Positions 9,041 through 16,421 of a stretch of DNA of 38,647 nt are shown here, piece after piece. Below the pieces are notes generated by a model. That model saw nothing but the letters and a program-made list of their open reading frames with translations, was not told the origin of the DNA and did no database searches. The stretch's first letter is position 1; each line of letters begins with the position of its first letter. The stretch spans positions 1-38,647 of the forward strand of contig JAFDZK010000005.1 in the NCBI GenBank assembly GCA_018267005.1. Reading direction: 5' to 3'. The position numbers and the translations under genes were made by a program. Origin of the DNA: Bacteroidota bacterium (GTDB lineage: Bacteria > Bacteroidota > Bacteroidia > Sphingobacteriales > Sphingobacteriaceae).

Positions 9041-9083
9041 TGACAGCCATCATTATTCATCCCGGGAATAATAAGGAGCTTTA
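9041..9083 (+). promoter_or_regulatory. Predicted promoter and Crp/Fnr-type site of the DUF302 gene
   Basis: TGACAGCCATCA at 9041-9052 is a perfect TGA-N6-TCA site inside ATGAC-N4-ATCAT. A -7-like box GAGCTTTA (9076-9083) follows after exactly 23 nt, as at five other promoters here. The position 22 bp upstream (9019-9030) keeps only the TCA half. This is the weakest member of the set because its box lacks both the first T and the final G. Confidence 0.45.
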
Positions 9084-9132
9084 ACCTCGAGGCGATTGAT
9101 TAATTGGCAGCGCTTTTTAAACCTGAACAGTT

Positions 9133-9519
9133 ATGAAATACTATTTCAATAAAAAGATAAATGGAAGTTTCGACGATGCCGTTCAAAAAGTTACGGAAGG
9201 CCTGGGAAAAGAAGGTTTTGGCGTCTTAACAGAAATCGACGTCAAAGCGACTTTAAAAAAGAAACTCGGCGAGGATTTTTACAACTATAAAATATTGGGT
9301 GCATGTAACCCGCCATACGCGCACAAAGCATTATTGGCTGAAGATAAGATCGGTACGATGTTACCCTGCAATGTGATCGTCCAGGAACGCAAGCCGGGCA
9401 AAATAGAAGTGTCGGCCATTAATCCGATGTCATCGATGAAATCGGTATTGAATAAAGATTTACATGCTATAGCGGCAGAAATTGCTGCCAAACTAAAAAA
9501 GGTAATTAAGCAGCTCTGA
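9133..9519 (+). CDS. DUF302 domain protein
   Basis: 128 residues, no signal peptide and no membrane segment. The pattern FDDAVQKVTEGLGKEGFGVLTEIDVKATLKKKLG, then YKILGACNPPYAHKAL and a later LLPCNV-like GTMLPCNVIV, is the full DUF302 domain. DUF302 proteins are small soluble proteins of unknown biochemical role, often found beside oxidative-stress or sulfur genes. It appears to be its own transcription unit, with a Crp/Fnr-type site upstream and a hairpin downstream. Two cysteines (in GACNPP and LPCN) are conserved family features. Confidence 0.88.
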   Translation: MKYYFNKKINGSFDDAVQKVTEGLGKEGFGVLTEIDVKATLKKKLGEDFYNYKILGACNPPYAHKALLAEDKIGTMLPCNVIVQERKPGKIEVSAINPMSSMKSVLNKDLHAIAAEIAAKLKKVIKQL

Positions 9520-9535
9520 GGAGCGCCATCGCGCC

Positions 9536-9563
9536 GGCACCGGAGGGAGAAGGCCGGGGTGCC
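9536..9563. repeat. GC-rich inverted repeat between DUF302 and ccp genes
   Basis: GGCA-CCGG ... CCGG-gg-TGCC forms an 8-bp stem with a two-base bulge and a 10-nt loop. It lies 17 nt after the DUF302 stop and ends just before the ccp control region. It may terminate the DUF302 transcript, but no T-run follows. Read on the other strand it resembles the CCCC-GGCC-CTCTCC intergenic palindromes common in this group, so it could be a relic of one. Confidence 0.4.
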
Positions 9564-9624
9564 TAAAATCATTTAATAAGATGACCGCTGTCATTGGCCG
9601 GTAAGGCGCAAACCATCAGCTTTG
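9560..9624 (+). promoter_or_regulatory. Predicted promoter and twin Crp/Fnr-type sites of the cytochrome c peroxidase gene
   Basis: Proximal site TGACCGCTGTCA (9582-9593), within ATGAC-N4-GTCAT. Exactly 22 bp upstream is TGCCTAAAATCA (9560-9571), five of six core bases. After 23 nt comes the -7-like box CAGCTTTG (9617-9624), which differs from TAnnTTTG only in its first base. The chosen ATG (9654) is 29 nt beyond the box. Confidence 0.55.
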
Positions 9625-9653
9625 ATCATAACCTTTCTTTAAAACCAACCATC

Positions 9654-10706
9654 ATGAAAAAGCTCATTTTCGGCTTTTGCGCCATTGCTATCATTCTTTC
9701 GTGCAGGCAAAGCAGTAAAAAGCCTACGCCCGTTTTATCTAAACAATGGGAGGATTCTCTTATGCAATTGGCTCAAAACACTTTTAAGGTATTACCTGTC
9801 ACGGCCGATAGTAAAACCAACCCGCTAACTCCCGAAAAAATCAAGCTTGGCAAAGTATTGTTTTTTGACACGAGGCTTTCGAAAACGGGGAATAATAGTT
9901 GTAATTCGTGCCATAACCTTGAAACCTATGGCGTAGACAATCTGCCTACGTCGGTGGGCGATGCCGGCAAGCACGGCGGCCGAAATTCACCTACTGTGTT
10001 TAATGCAGCCTTACAGAACATGCAGTTTTGGGATGGCAGGGCAACGGACGTAGAAGAACAGGCAGGTATGCCGATATTAAATCCGGTTGAGATGGCTATT
10101 CCTCACAAGGGCTTTTTAATCGACAGGTTAAGCTCAATTAAGTTGTACCAGGATCTGTTTAAAGCGGCATTTCCGGGCGAAAAAAAGCCGATCACCTACA
10201 AGAATCTGCAAAAGGCGATTGGCGCTTTCGAGCGCACGTTGCTTACCCCGTCGCGATTTGACAAATATATGGCCGGCGATACGAATGCGATAACGATGGA
10301 AGAAAAGCTGGGGTTAAAGGTGTTTACAGAATCGGGCTGCGCCGGTTGTCACCATGGGGTGGGCGTTGGCGGGGGGACCTTGCAAAAATTTGGGTTAGTA
10401 ACCGACTATCGCACGCTTACCGGCAGCAAAATGAACGATGAGGGGAAAAAACAGGTATCACACAAGGATCAGGATAAGGATGTGTTTAAAGTACCGACGC
10501 TTCGGAATGTTGCGGGAACGCATCCCTATTTTCATGACGGAAGCATAGCAAGCCTGGATACGGCGGTTAAGATTATGGGCAAAGCCCAGTTAAACAAAAA
10601 CTTGTCCAGGTTACAGGTAAAACAGGTGGTCGCATTCTTAAATTCATTGTCAGGCCAGATCAACCCGGAAGACAAAACATTTCCGTCAGAACTGGCAAAG
10701 AAATAG
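9654..10706 (+). CDS. Di-heme cytochrome c peroxidase (CcpA/MauG family), lipoprotein
   Basis: 350 residues from ATG 9654; a 20-codon longer frame begins at a TTG (9594) that falls in the control region, so it is rejected. The N-terminus MKKLIFGFCAIAIILSC is a lipoprotein signal with lipobox ILSC, so the enzyme should be anchored in the periplasmic side of a membrane. Two heme c motifs are present: CNSCH (Cys83, Cys86, His87) and CAGCH (Cys229, Cys232, His233), spaced as in bacterial di-heme peroxidases, which reduce H2O2 to water with electrons from a cytochrome or other small donor. A GRNSPTVFNAALQNMQFWDGRA segment is also family-typical. It lies 37 nt before the phosphorylase homologue, probably one transcript. 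Proteobacterial ccp genes are classic FNR/ANR targets, which fits its upstream sites. Confidence 0.93.
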   Translation: MKKLIFGFCAIAIILSCRQSSKKPTPVLSKQWEDSLMQLAQNTFKVLPVTADSKTNPLTPEKIKLGKVLFFDTRLSKTGNNSCNSCHNLETYGVDNLPTSVGDAGKHGGRNSPTVFNAALQNMQFWDGRATDVEEQAGMPILNPVEMAIPHKGFLIDRLSSIKLYQDLFKAAFPGEKKPITYKNLQKAIGAFERTLLTPSRFDKYMAGDTNAITMEEKLGLKVFTESGCAGCHHGVGVGGGTLQKFGLVTDYRTLTGSKMNDEGKKQVSHKDQDKDVFKVPTLRNVAGTHPYFHDGSIASLDTAVKIMGKAQLNKNLSRLQVKQVVAFLNSLSGQINPEDKTFPSELAKK

Positions 10707-10743
10707 CGCGTGCTGTCATTACAATATTATCCGTACGAATCCA

Positions 10744-12402
10744 GTGAGCTTTTCATTTCAATCACCATATACAGTTGATCCGAAATATAAAACAGCGGTG
10801 GCTTATTTCTGTATGGAATATGCTATCGGCCAATCGCTGAAAACCTACGCCGGCGGACTGGGCTATCTCGCCGGCTCGTTTATGCGAAGCGCGTATGAAC
10901 TTAAGCAGAATATCGTCGGCATTGGCATCCTATGGAAATACGGCTATTATGACCAGGGACGAAAAACGGACCAGGCTATGGAAGTTGTTTTCCGCGAAAA
11001 GATGTATCGTTTCCTGGTCGACACCAAAATCAGGTTCACGATAAAAATATCAGGTCATGAAGTGTGGGTAACCGCTTTTTATTTGCCGCCCGGGATTTTT
11101 AAAACAGCTCCCCTTTTCTTTTTAACAACCGACCTGCCCGAAAACGACCATCTCGCCCATACGGTTTCGCATAAGCTTTACGATTGTAATCCCGAAACCC
11201 AGGCCGCGGCTGCAATATTACTGGGTGAAGGCGGAGCGAAACTGCTGGAACAATTAAACTTTCAGCCGGAACTTTACCATCTGAATGAATCGCATGCGTT
11301 GCCGCTTATTTTTTATTTGTTCAGGCAATACGGATCTATTGGGGAAGTACGAAAAAGAGTCGTTTTCACAAACCACACGCCCGAACCGGGCGGCAACCTT
11401 AAATCGGATGTTTACCTGCTGCATAAGATGGGTTTTGCCGGCGATCTTCCTTTAGAACAAATGAAATCCATAACGCAAAGTAAGGACTACCTCGACCATA
11501 CTTTAACTGCGTTGCGCTTTGCGGGTAAGGCAAACGCGGTTTCCGGGATACATTTAAATACGCTGAGGGACATGTGGAACGGGTTTAGCGACGTGTGTGA
11601 GCTTATATCAATTACCAATGCGCAGAATTACTCGTATTGGGCGGACAAGCAAATGTACGAGGCGCTTAAGGCCGGTGACGACAGGGCATTAACCGGAAGA
11701 AAGCGAGCCTGTAAGGCGTCGCTGTTCGAGGAAGTGGCCGATCAATGCGGCGTTCTGCTTGACCCTGGCGTACTGACCATCGTATTCGCAAAACGATTTG
11801 CCGGGTATAAAAGGTCCGAGCTATTGCTGCACGATATGGATTTTTTTCACAATCTGCTGACCGATGAAATGCGGCCGGTTCAAATGATATGGGCCGGAAA
11901 GCCATATCCTATGGATTACCCCGCAATAGCAAGTTTTGATAAGATCGTAAATTTATGCAAGACCCTGCCGAATTGCGCGATTCTTACAGGTTATGAATTG
12001 AAACTGTCACGCTTGCTTAAGCAGGGCGCTGATGTTTGGCTGAACACACCCCGGCTAAACCATGAAGCATCGGGAACCAGCGGCATGTCGGCGGCTATGA
12101 ATGGCTGTGTAAATGTCTCCATTCCCGATGGCTGGTTCCCCGAATTTGCACGCGACGGGGTTAACAGCTTTATAATTCCCAACACGGAAGTAACAGAGCA
12201 CAAGTTTCAGCAGGACGAGACCGATGCCCATAATCTTTACAGCTTACTGTCTGAAACGGTTATACCTATGTATTATGACCGTCCGCTGGAATGGATCAAA
12301 GTCATGAAAAATAGCATGACCGATGTCATTCCTCGATTTGACAGCAATCGCATGGCGGACGAGTATTACACGAAGCTCTATACCGGTTCAGCCTTCGCTT
12401 AG
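10744..12402 (+). CDS. GT35 alpha-glucan phosphorylase homologue lacking the PLP lysine
   Basis: 552 residues from a GTG start, 37 nt after ccp. The N-terminal AYFCMEYAIGQSLKTYAGGLGYLAG and the C-terminal HEASGTSGM...AAMNG match short alpha-glucan phosphorylases of family GT35. The VFAKRFAGYKRSELL segment (about 345) also fits the GT35 phosphate/sugar site region. In phosphorylases the motif reads GTSGMK(A/F)xxNG and that Lys holds pyridoxal phosphate. Here the residue is Ser449 (TCG at 12088-12090). Unless another lysine substitutes, classical PLP-dependent phosphorolysis of glycogen should not occur. It might be an altered glycosyltransferase, a glycan-binding protein or a regulatory homologue. 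It was probably selected as an intact protein: the frame is uninterrupted and the other motifs are kept. Confidence 0.8.
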   Translation: MSFSFQSPYTVDPKYKTAVAYFCMEYAIGQSLKTYAGGLGYLAGSFMRSAYELKQNIVGIGILWKYGYYDQGRKTDQAMEVVFREKMYRFLVDTKIRFTIKISGHEVWVTAFYLPPGIFKTAPLFFLTTDLPENDHLAHTVSHKLYDCNPETQAAAAILLGEGGAKLLEQLNFQPELYHLNESHALPLIFYLFRQYGSIGEVRKRVVFTNHTPEPGGNLKSDVYLLHKMGFAGDLPLEQMKSITQSKDYLDHTLTALRFAGKANAVSGIHLNTLRDMWNGFSDVCELISITNAQNYSYWADKQMYEALKAGDDRALTGRKRACKASLFEEVADQCGVLLDPGVLTIVFAKRFAGYKRSELLLHDMDFFHNLLTDEMRPVQMIWAGKPYPMDYPAIASFDKIVNLCKTLPNCAILTGYELKLSRLLKQGADVWLNTPRLNHEASGTSGMSAAMNGCVNVSIPDGWFPEFARDGVNSFIIPNTEVTEHKFQQDETDAHNLYSLLSETVIPMYYDRPLEWIKVMKNSMTDVIPRFDSNRMADEYYTKLYTGSAFA

Positions 12403-12444
12403 ATTAGGGCACTTATACGAAATTATGCGGCCTTCAGGCAATAT

Positions 12445-13074
12445 TCATTGTAAAAGGCCGTGTTCCGTTATACTTTTGACGATAAGCTGGCCATATTCAT
12501 GCCCCAGGCTTTCCGAGTCGGATGGATTGAATGATTGCGTCTGAACAGAAAACAATAGTTTCTGCGTATCCATTTCATATACATTGCTTTCCCAAAAATA
12601 CCGTGTGTTCATTACATAATAGCCCGGCTCGTAAATGCGCCTGTAAATGGCGGTATGGTAGCCCCAAAAATGCCGGTAATAATAGCTGTACGGCGAATAA
12701 TAATAAATATGGCCGGGCACGTAACTCTTCTCCTTTTCCTTATCGAGCAAGACGATGGTTATCACGGCATCGACGCCGCTGTTTTTTAGTTTATTCATGG
12801 CGGCCTGCTCATCCATGCCATCAAAAGCTTTCGGGCCGTACTCGTGCAGCGAAGATACAGCGTTATATCCCAGGGCCTGCAAGTCTCCCACCATATGACT
12901 TTCCATGTTTTCCTGCAGGGTCCGGTCGGCGGTACGGATTAGGCCCAGCACCATGATCTTGTTGTAGCGCTGCGCGGCGGCGTCCGGCGCTTTCCATGCC
13001 GAAGTAATTCTCGATGTGCCGCAGCCTGTCATGAGCACCAGGCTGAAAACGACGAACGATAGTAAGGTTTTCAT
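12445..13074 (-). CDS. DUF4136-like lipoprotein
   Basis: 209 residues. N-terminus MKTLLSFVVFSLVLMTGC is a lipoprotein signal peptide (lipobox MTGC). SRITSAWKAPD followed by a conserved hydrophobic strand, then GVDAVITIVLLD and a Tyr-rich middle (YYYSPYSYYYRHFWGYH), resembles DUF4136-type envelope lipoproteins, whose role is unknown. It is convergent with the phosphorylase gene, 42 bp away. Its upstream region shows single TGA half-sites but not the twin-site layout of its neighbours, so I do not place it in that set. The family name is moderate confidence; the lipoprotein call is firm. Confidence 0.7.
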   Translation of the reverse strand: MKTLLSFVVFSLVLMTGCGTSRITSAWKAPDAAAQRYNKIMVLGLIRTADRTLQENMESHMVGDLQALGYNAVSSLHEYGPKAFDGMDEQAAMNKLKNSGVDAVITIVLLDKEKEKSYVPGHIYYYSPYSYYYRHFWGYHTAIYRRIYEPGYYVMNTRYFWESNVYEMDTQKLLFSVQTQSFNPSDSESLGHEYGQLIVKSITEHGLLQ

Positions 13075-13117
13075 TATTGAATATTTTTAGATTTTGATTC
13101 TATCTTAAGCAAAGGAC

Positions 13118-13147
13118 GAAGCTGTCATCGCTGCGGACAACAGCTTC
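13118..13147. terminator. Inverted repeat downstream of the PepSY-like gene, possible terminator
   Basis: GAAGCTGT (13118-13125) and ACAGCTTC (13140-13147) form a perfect 8-bp stem with a 14-nt loop, 12 nt after the stop of the minus-strand gene ending at 13160. No strong T-run follows in the direction of that gene, so it is a weak terminator candidate. It could equally sit in the leader of the DUF4136 gene. Confidence 0.35.
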
Positions 13148-13159
13148 ATGGGCCAGGTA

Positions 13160-13657
13160 CTATTTGCTTTTGCTGAAGCGCTCCACTTCACGTACTTCAC
13201 CATTTTCTTCACGAACCAGGACCAGCAGTTTGCCGTACTCTACATTCGCCAGCCATATGCTGCGGTTGTCCTGGTTTACCTGGATGGTGGTTGTTATTAT
13301 TCCGCCTTTATATTCGCGATTGATCTTTTCCGCGATGTCGGCCGGCAGGTTTCTTCCGGTCCCATAAGCCAAATGGTAATACAGATATCCGTTCTTATCA
13401 TACAGCGCGTGATTTTTTTGCTCATTGGAGATAAATTTTACCAGGTAATTTTTATCGATCTTGTACCAGGTATGGCTGACCACGTCTTTGAACTTTTCGT
13501 GGAATGCGTCACTAACTTTTTGATTCACATAAGATTTGGCCGTAATTACAACCATAGGCAGAGTGTCCACTTTGGCCACTTCCTGGGCATAGGAGCTTTG
13601 CACCGATAGCAAAACCATCAGGACGCCCATTGCCTGGCAATACAATAATTTTTTCAT
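13160..13657 (-). CDS. Secreted PepSY-like protein, function unknown
   Basis: 165 residues from ATG 13657 (16 upstream codons in frame are non-coding leader). The N-terminus MKKLLYCQAMGVLMVLLSVQSSYAQ is a signal peptide. The rest contains VSDAFHEKFKDVVSHTWYKIDKNYLVKFISNEQKNHALYDKNGYLYYHL, the repeating pattern of Bacteroidota PepSY-like (BT_3222-type) periplasmic proteins, with EVREVERFSKSK at the end. These may bind or inhibit periplasmic partners, but no activity is established. It is divergent from the universal stress protein and appears to share a twin Crp/Fnr-type operator with it. Confidence 0.65.
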   Translation of the reverse strand: MKKLLYCQAMGVLMVLLSVQSSYAQEVAKVDTLPMVVITAKSYVNQKVSDAFHEKFKDVVSHTWYKIDKNYLVKFISNEQKNHALYDKNGYLYYHLAYGTGRNLPADIAEKINREYKGGIITTTIQVNQDNRSIWLANVEYGKLLVLVREENGEVREVERFSKSK

Positions 13658-13689
13658 GACTTGAATAGTTTTTAGAATGGTTACGCAAA

Positions 13690-13785
13690 CAAAGTTTGAG
13701 CACAATAGACTGTTTTCAAATGATTTATGTCATTTGCTAACCTGACTTGCATCATTTATCTCCTGTAAAACATCCCGAATATTTG
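13690..13785. promoter_or_regulatory. Divergent control region: two Crp/Fnr-type sites shared by two promoters
   Basis: Sites TGATTTATGTCA (13721-13732, in AAATGA-N6-TCATTT) and TGACTTGCATCA (13743-13754) are 22 bp apart centre to centre. To the right, box AATATTTG (13778-13785) begins after 23 nt and points to the universal stress protein. To the left, the minus-strand box AAACTTTG (13697-13690) begins after 23 nt and points to the PepSY-like gene. Each site is therefore proximal to one promoter and distal to the other. Both boxes differ from TAnnTTTG only in the first base. Confidence 0.65.
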
Positions 13786-13816
13786 TGATTATAAATCATT
13801 CATCCGGGCTTTGATC

Positions 13817-14686
13817 ATGGGAAATATTCTCGTTTTGACCGATTTTTCAGAAAACTCATTCAGGGCAGCGGAATGGGCTTTACTATTGGCTGAAAAGAGC
13901 CGCGCCAGGCTGGTTATATTTCACAGCTACCTCGGCGTTCCGGTAATTCCGTACGACACTTACACGGGTCAGGGCTCCGAACCGGAGCCACTTATGAGGA
14001 TAGACGAAGAATTCAAACAAGCGCTTTCGGAATTTGCGCAGCGCCTGGAACATAAAGCTGCCGAAAACGATTCAAATAACTTCACGCCGGTCATTGAAAC
14101 CGAATTGGGTGAAGGCAATCTCGGAATTAATGTCAAAGAATTAATTGAAAAAAAGGACATTGAATTGGTGGTAATGGGATCAACGGAAAAAACACGCTTC
14201 GGCCACCTGCTTATGGGCAATAAGATCGGCCAGGTAATCGAAAAAGTTAACACACCTGTTTTAATCGTGCCTGTACAATCGCGGCCCGCCCGACTGGAGA
14301 AAGTTACTTTCGCGGTAAATTTCGACAATTCCGAAATACGGGCATTCCATCTCCTGGCTCATCTTTCCGAGCGATTCGGCTTTAGCGTCGAGGTTGTCCA
14401 CATAATCACAGCGGGCGAAAGTTACAACGATGAGGCAAAACGCGCCCTCATGGATAAATTAAACAATGGCAACCGGATAGTCAACCTGGGTTATCATGCC
14501 GTGAAAGGCACAGCCGTCCTTGCGCGGCTCAAACGCGAATGCAAAAAAAATGGCTGCGATTTACTGGCTATGACGCACCGGCAGTATAGCTTACTGCAAA
14601 GAATGTTTCATAAAAGCACCGCCCGTGCGGCATTGCACGACCAAAAGTTGCCCCTTTTGATCTTTCCCTCAAAAGCAGAAGAATAA
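13817..14686 (+). CDS. Universal stress protein, two tandem UspA domains
   Basis: 289 residues from ATG 13817 (a TTG two codons upstream is less likely). Domain 1 covers about 1-150: ILVLTDFSENSFRAAEWALLLAEK opens it and VVMGSTEKTRFGHLLMGNKIGQVIEKVNTPVLIVP closes it, giving the G-x2-G-x9-G-S/T-like ATP-binding loop. Domain 2 (about 155-285) is weaker: it ends in LLAMTHRQYSLLQRMFHKSTARAALHDQKLPLLIF and lacks the glycines, so only domain 1 may bind ATP. Tandem USP proteins of this type accumulate under starvation or low oxygen in many bacteria. It is followed by a membrane protein 30 nt downstream, likely the same transcript. Confidence 0.9.
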   Translation: MGNILVLTDFSENSFRAAEWALLLAEKSRARLVIFHSYLGVPVIPYDTYTGQGSEPEPLMRIDEEFKQALSEFAQRLEHKAAENDSNNFTPVIETELGEGNLGINVKELIEKKDIELVVMGSTEKTRFGHLLMGNKIGQVIEKVNTPVLIVPVQSRPARLEKVTFAVNFDNSEIRAFHLLAHLSERFGFSVEVVHIITAGESYNDEAKRALMDKLNNGNRIVNLGYHAVKGTAVLARLKRECKKNGCDLLAMTHRQYSLLQRMFHKSTARAALHDQKLPLLIFPSKAEE

Positions 14687-14716
14687 CACCACCGACATAT
14701 TTAAATAGCATTAGTC

Positions 14717-15205
14717 ATGAACGCAGCGCATTATCACTTATTGGTGAATCACTTACCGATCATTATTCCGATAGCGGGGCTTTTGGTACTGGTTGGAGGA
14801 TTCATATTTCGCTCGGAAATTGTGAAAAGAACCTCTTTCTTCCTTTTTATATTAGCCGCATTGTCGGCGATCGCCGCATCCTCGACGGGAGACGGCGCGG
14901 AGGACGCTATTGAACATCTGCCCGGCATTAGCGAACACCTGATCCACGCCCATGAACGTTCGGCTGAAATTTTTTCGATAGTTCTTTATGTGCTTGGAGG
15001 TTTGTCCGTTATCGCGCTTTGGGCAAATTGGAAGCAAAAGTCGTATTCAGGTTTGCTGTCGTGGTTTGTTATTGGATTTAGCGTGGTCGTATTGTTCTTT
15101 TCCAGGCAGACCGGTACATCCGGCGGTGTTATCCGTCATACTGAAATCAGAACGGATACGACCGGAATTCAAGGCAATCAGAATCAAAATAACGACGACG
15201 AGTGA
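14717..15205 (+). CDS. DUF2231-like four-helix membrane protein
   Basis: 162 residues with four predicted TM helices (about 9-28, 35-53, 84-103, 113-132) and a polar, Asn/Asp-rich tail. The opening HYHLLVNHLPIIIPIAGLLVLVGG with a conserved His-Leu-Pro, plus a conserved Glu/His loop (EHLPGISEHLIHAHE), resembles DUF2231-type inner-membrane proteins of unknown function, sometimes linked to cytochrome or redox genes. The histidines in TM1 and the loop could bind heme or metal, but this is speculation. It lies 30 nt after the universal stress protein gene. Confidence 0.65.
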   Translation: MNAAHYHLLVNHLPIIIPIAGLLVLVGGFIFRSEIVKRTSFFLFILAALSAIAASSTGDGAEDAIEHLPGISEHLIHAHERSAEIFSIVLYVLGGLSVIALWANWKQKSYSGLLSWFVIGFSVVVLFFSRQTGTSGGVIRHTEIRTDTTGIQGNQNQNNDDE

Positions 15206-15286
15206 GATAAGCGCTGCCAGGCTGGCATTTCTATAGGAAAGTATTTAGCGTTTTTTACCGGGAATACACCAAAAAATCGCGACGCG

Positions 15287-15634
15287 TTAACAAACCAAAT
15301 TTGGATTAGGGTAATTATCGCCTTGATCTTCGGACACGTTATCGAGGCATTGAAAATCCTTTTCGACCAGTAAATAAAGCGGTCCTTTTTGATCAAAGCC
15401 AACGATATCGGTTTCAATCCATTCATCGGCCCAAATTTCAGGTATAAAAACAACGATCTTGTTATTCGTAAATTTGGCTTCCAGGTTTTGGGCCGGACTT
15501 TTCTGCAGCGCGTAAATAAGTCGTGATTCGCCGAAATCAACAGTTTCGTCTATATAGCCGTCGCGTCCAAACCGCGCGACATCAGACATCGAAAGCCTGT
15601 ACCGTAATGAATTTCCCTTAATGCGTACCTTCAT
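15287..15634 (-). CDS. DUF7009-like small protein downstream of cobA
   Basis: 115 residues, soluble, no signal peptide. It begins MKVRIKGNSLRYRLSMSDVARFG, a pattern I associate with Bacteroidota DUF7009 proteins, followed by alternating beta-strand segments and a short acidic tail with a terminal Cys. Its start lies inside the end of cobA (17-bp overlap), so both are probably translated from one mRNA. Function unknown; location suggests a link to siroheme or nitrite metabolism. Convergent with the DUF2231-like gene, 81 bp away, where I see no clear terminator. Confidence 0.6.
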   Translation of the reverse strand: MKVRIKGNSLRYRLSMSDVARFGRDGYIDETVDFGESRLIYALQKSPAQNLEAKFTNNKIVVFIPEIWADEWIETDIVGFDQKGPLYLLVEKDFQCLDNVSEDQGDNYPNPNLVC

Positions 15635-16421
15635 GTTCGTCCATATTTAGCATATTTCTCAACTCAACTACATACCCTATGATTATAATAGCCGGGTGGC
15701 TCAAGCCATTATTTTCCGCCATGGCCGCCAAATCTTTTACCAGCCCCGATGCCGATTTTTGATGATCCAGTGAAGCGTGCTGTATAATAGCCGCCGGCGT
15801 ATCGCCCCTTCCCTCGTTTATATAAGTATCCGCAATGGAATCCAACTGTTTCATTCCCATGTAAACCACTACCGTAGCATTGCTTTGCATGGCCAGGCGC
15901 AGATCGGCAGATAACGTTCCATCTTTTTTGGTTCCGGTCACCACCCAAATACCTTCACTTACCGCGCGATGGGTAAGGGGAATATCTTCCATGCCGCAAG
16001 CCTGCATACTGGTAATGCCCGGTATAAAATGCGTTTTGATACCGATTTGCCTTGCATAAATGATCTCCTCGAAACCCCGTCCGAAGATAAAGGGGTCGCC
16101 GCCTTTCAGCCGGACTACTCTGCCTTTGGTAAAACAAAAGTGTTTTATCAATTCGAGAATGGATTCCTGCGGTGTATATTGCCCGTACGGTTGCTTACCC
16201 ACATATATTTTATCCGCCCATTCGGGGGCAATACCCAGGAGTTCCTTATTAGCCAGGTTGTCGTATAGCACCACATCAGCCTGCTGCAATATTTTATATC
16301 CTCTAACGGTCAGCAATTCAGGGTCTCCCGGGCCGGCCCCCAGGACAAATAACTCCGGCACAATCACTTTGGCATCCATATTTGCTGATATATCTGACAT
16401 TTTCTGGCACAAATCACACAA
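15618..16421 (-). CDS. cobA: Uroporphyrinogen-III C-methyltransferase (SUMT)
   Basis: 267 residues. ELFVLGAGPGDPELLTVRG, RLKGGDPFIFGRGFEE and the GITSMQACGMEDIPLTHR region are the classical SUMT motifs for S-adenosylmethionine and uroporphyrinogen III. It dimethylates uroporphyrinogen III to precorrin-2, the first step to siroheme, which the neighbouring NirB needs. No Met8/CysG-N partner for dehydrogenation and iron insertion is in the window. The N-terminal extension MCDLCQKMSDISANMD is unusual; initiation at the second Met (16400) is possible. It is divergent from nirB across a very AT-rich 252-bp spacer. Confidence 0.95.
   Translation of the reverse strand: MCDLCQKMSDISANMDAKVIVPELFVLGAGPGDPELLTVRGYKILQQADVVLYDNLANKELLGIAPEWADKIYVGKQPYGQYTPQESILELIKHFCFTKGRVVRLKGGDPFIFGRGFEEIIYARQIGIKTHFIPGITSMQACGMEDIPLTHRAVSEGIWVVTGTKKDGTLSADLRLAMQSNATVVVYMGMKQLDSIADTYINEGRGDTPAAIIQHASLDHQKSASGLVKDLAAMAENNGLSHPAIIIIGYVVELRNMLNMDEHEGTH

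Noticed and set aside
9594-9653. Longer N-terminus of the cytochrome c peroxidase
   Set aside because: It would start at TTG inside the operator region and bury the lipoprotein signal peptide that begins at 9654.
13075-13150. DUF4136 gene as a seventh member of the twin-site set
   Set aside because: Two TGA half-sites exist on the minus strand but lack the TCA halves, are 21 not 22 bp apart, and no nAnnTTT box follows at 23 nt.
13786-13798. TGA-TTATAAA-TCA palindrome between the USP box and start codon
   Set aside because: Half-sites are 7 bp apart, not 6, and it lies downstream of the proposed transcription start. It is not counted as a member of the site family.
15206-15286. Short GC palindrome between convergent genes as terminator
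   Set aside because: The stem TGCC/GGCA is only 4 bp and no T-run follows close by; too weak to report.
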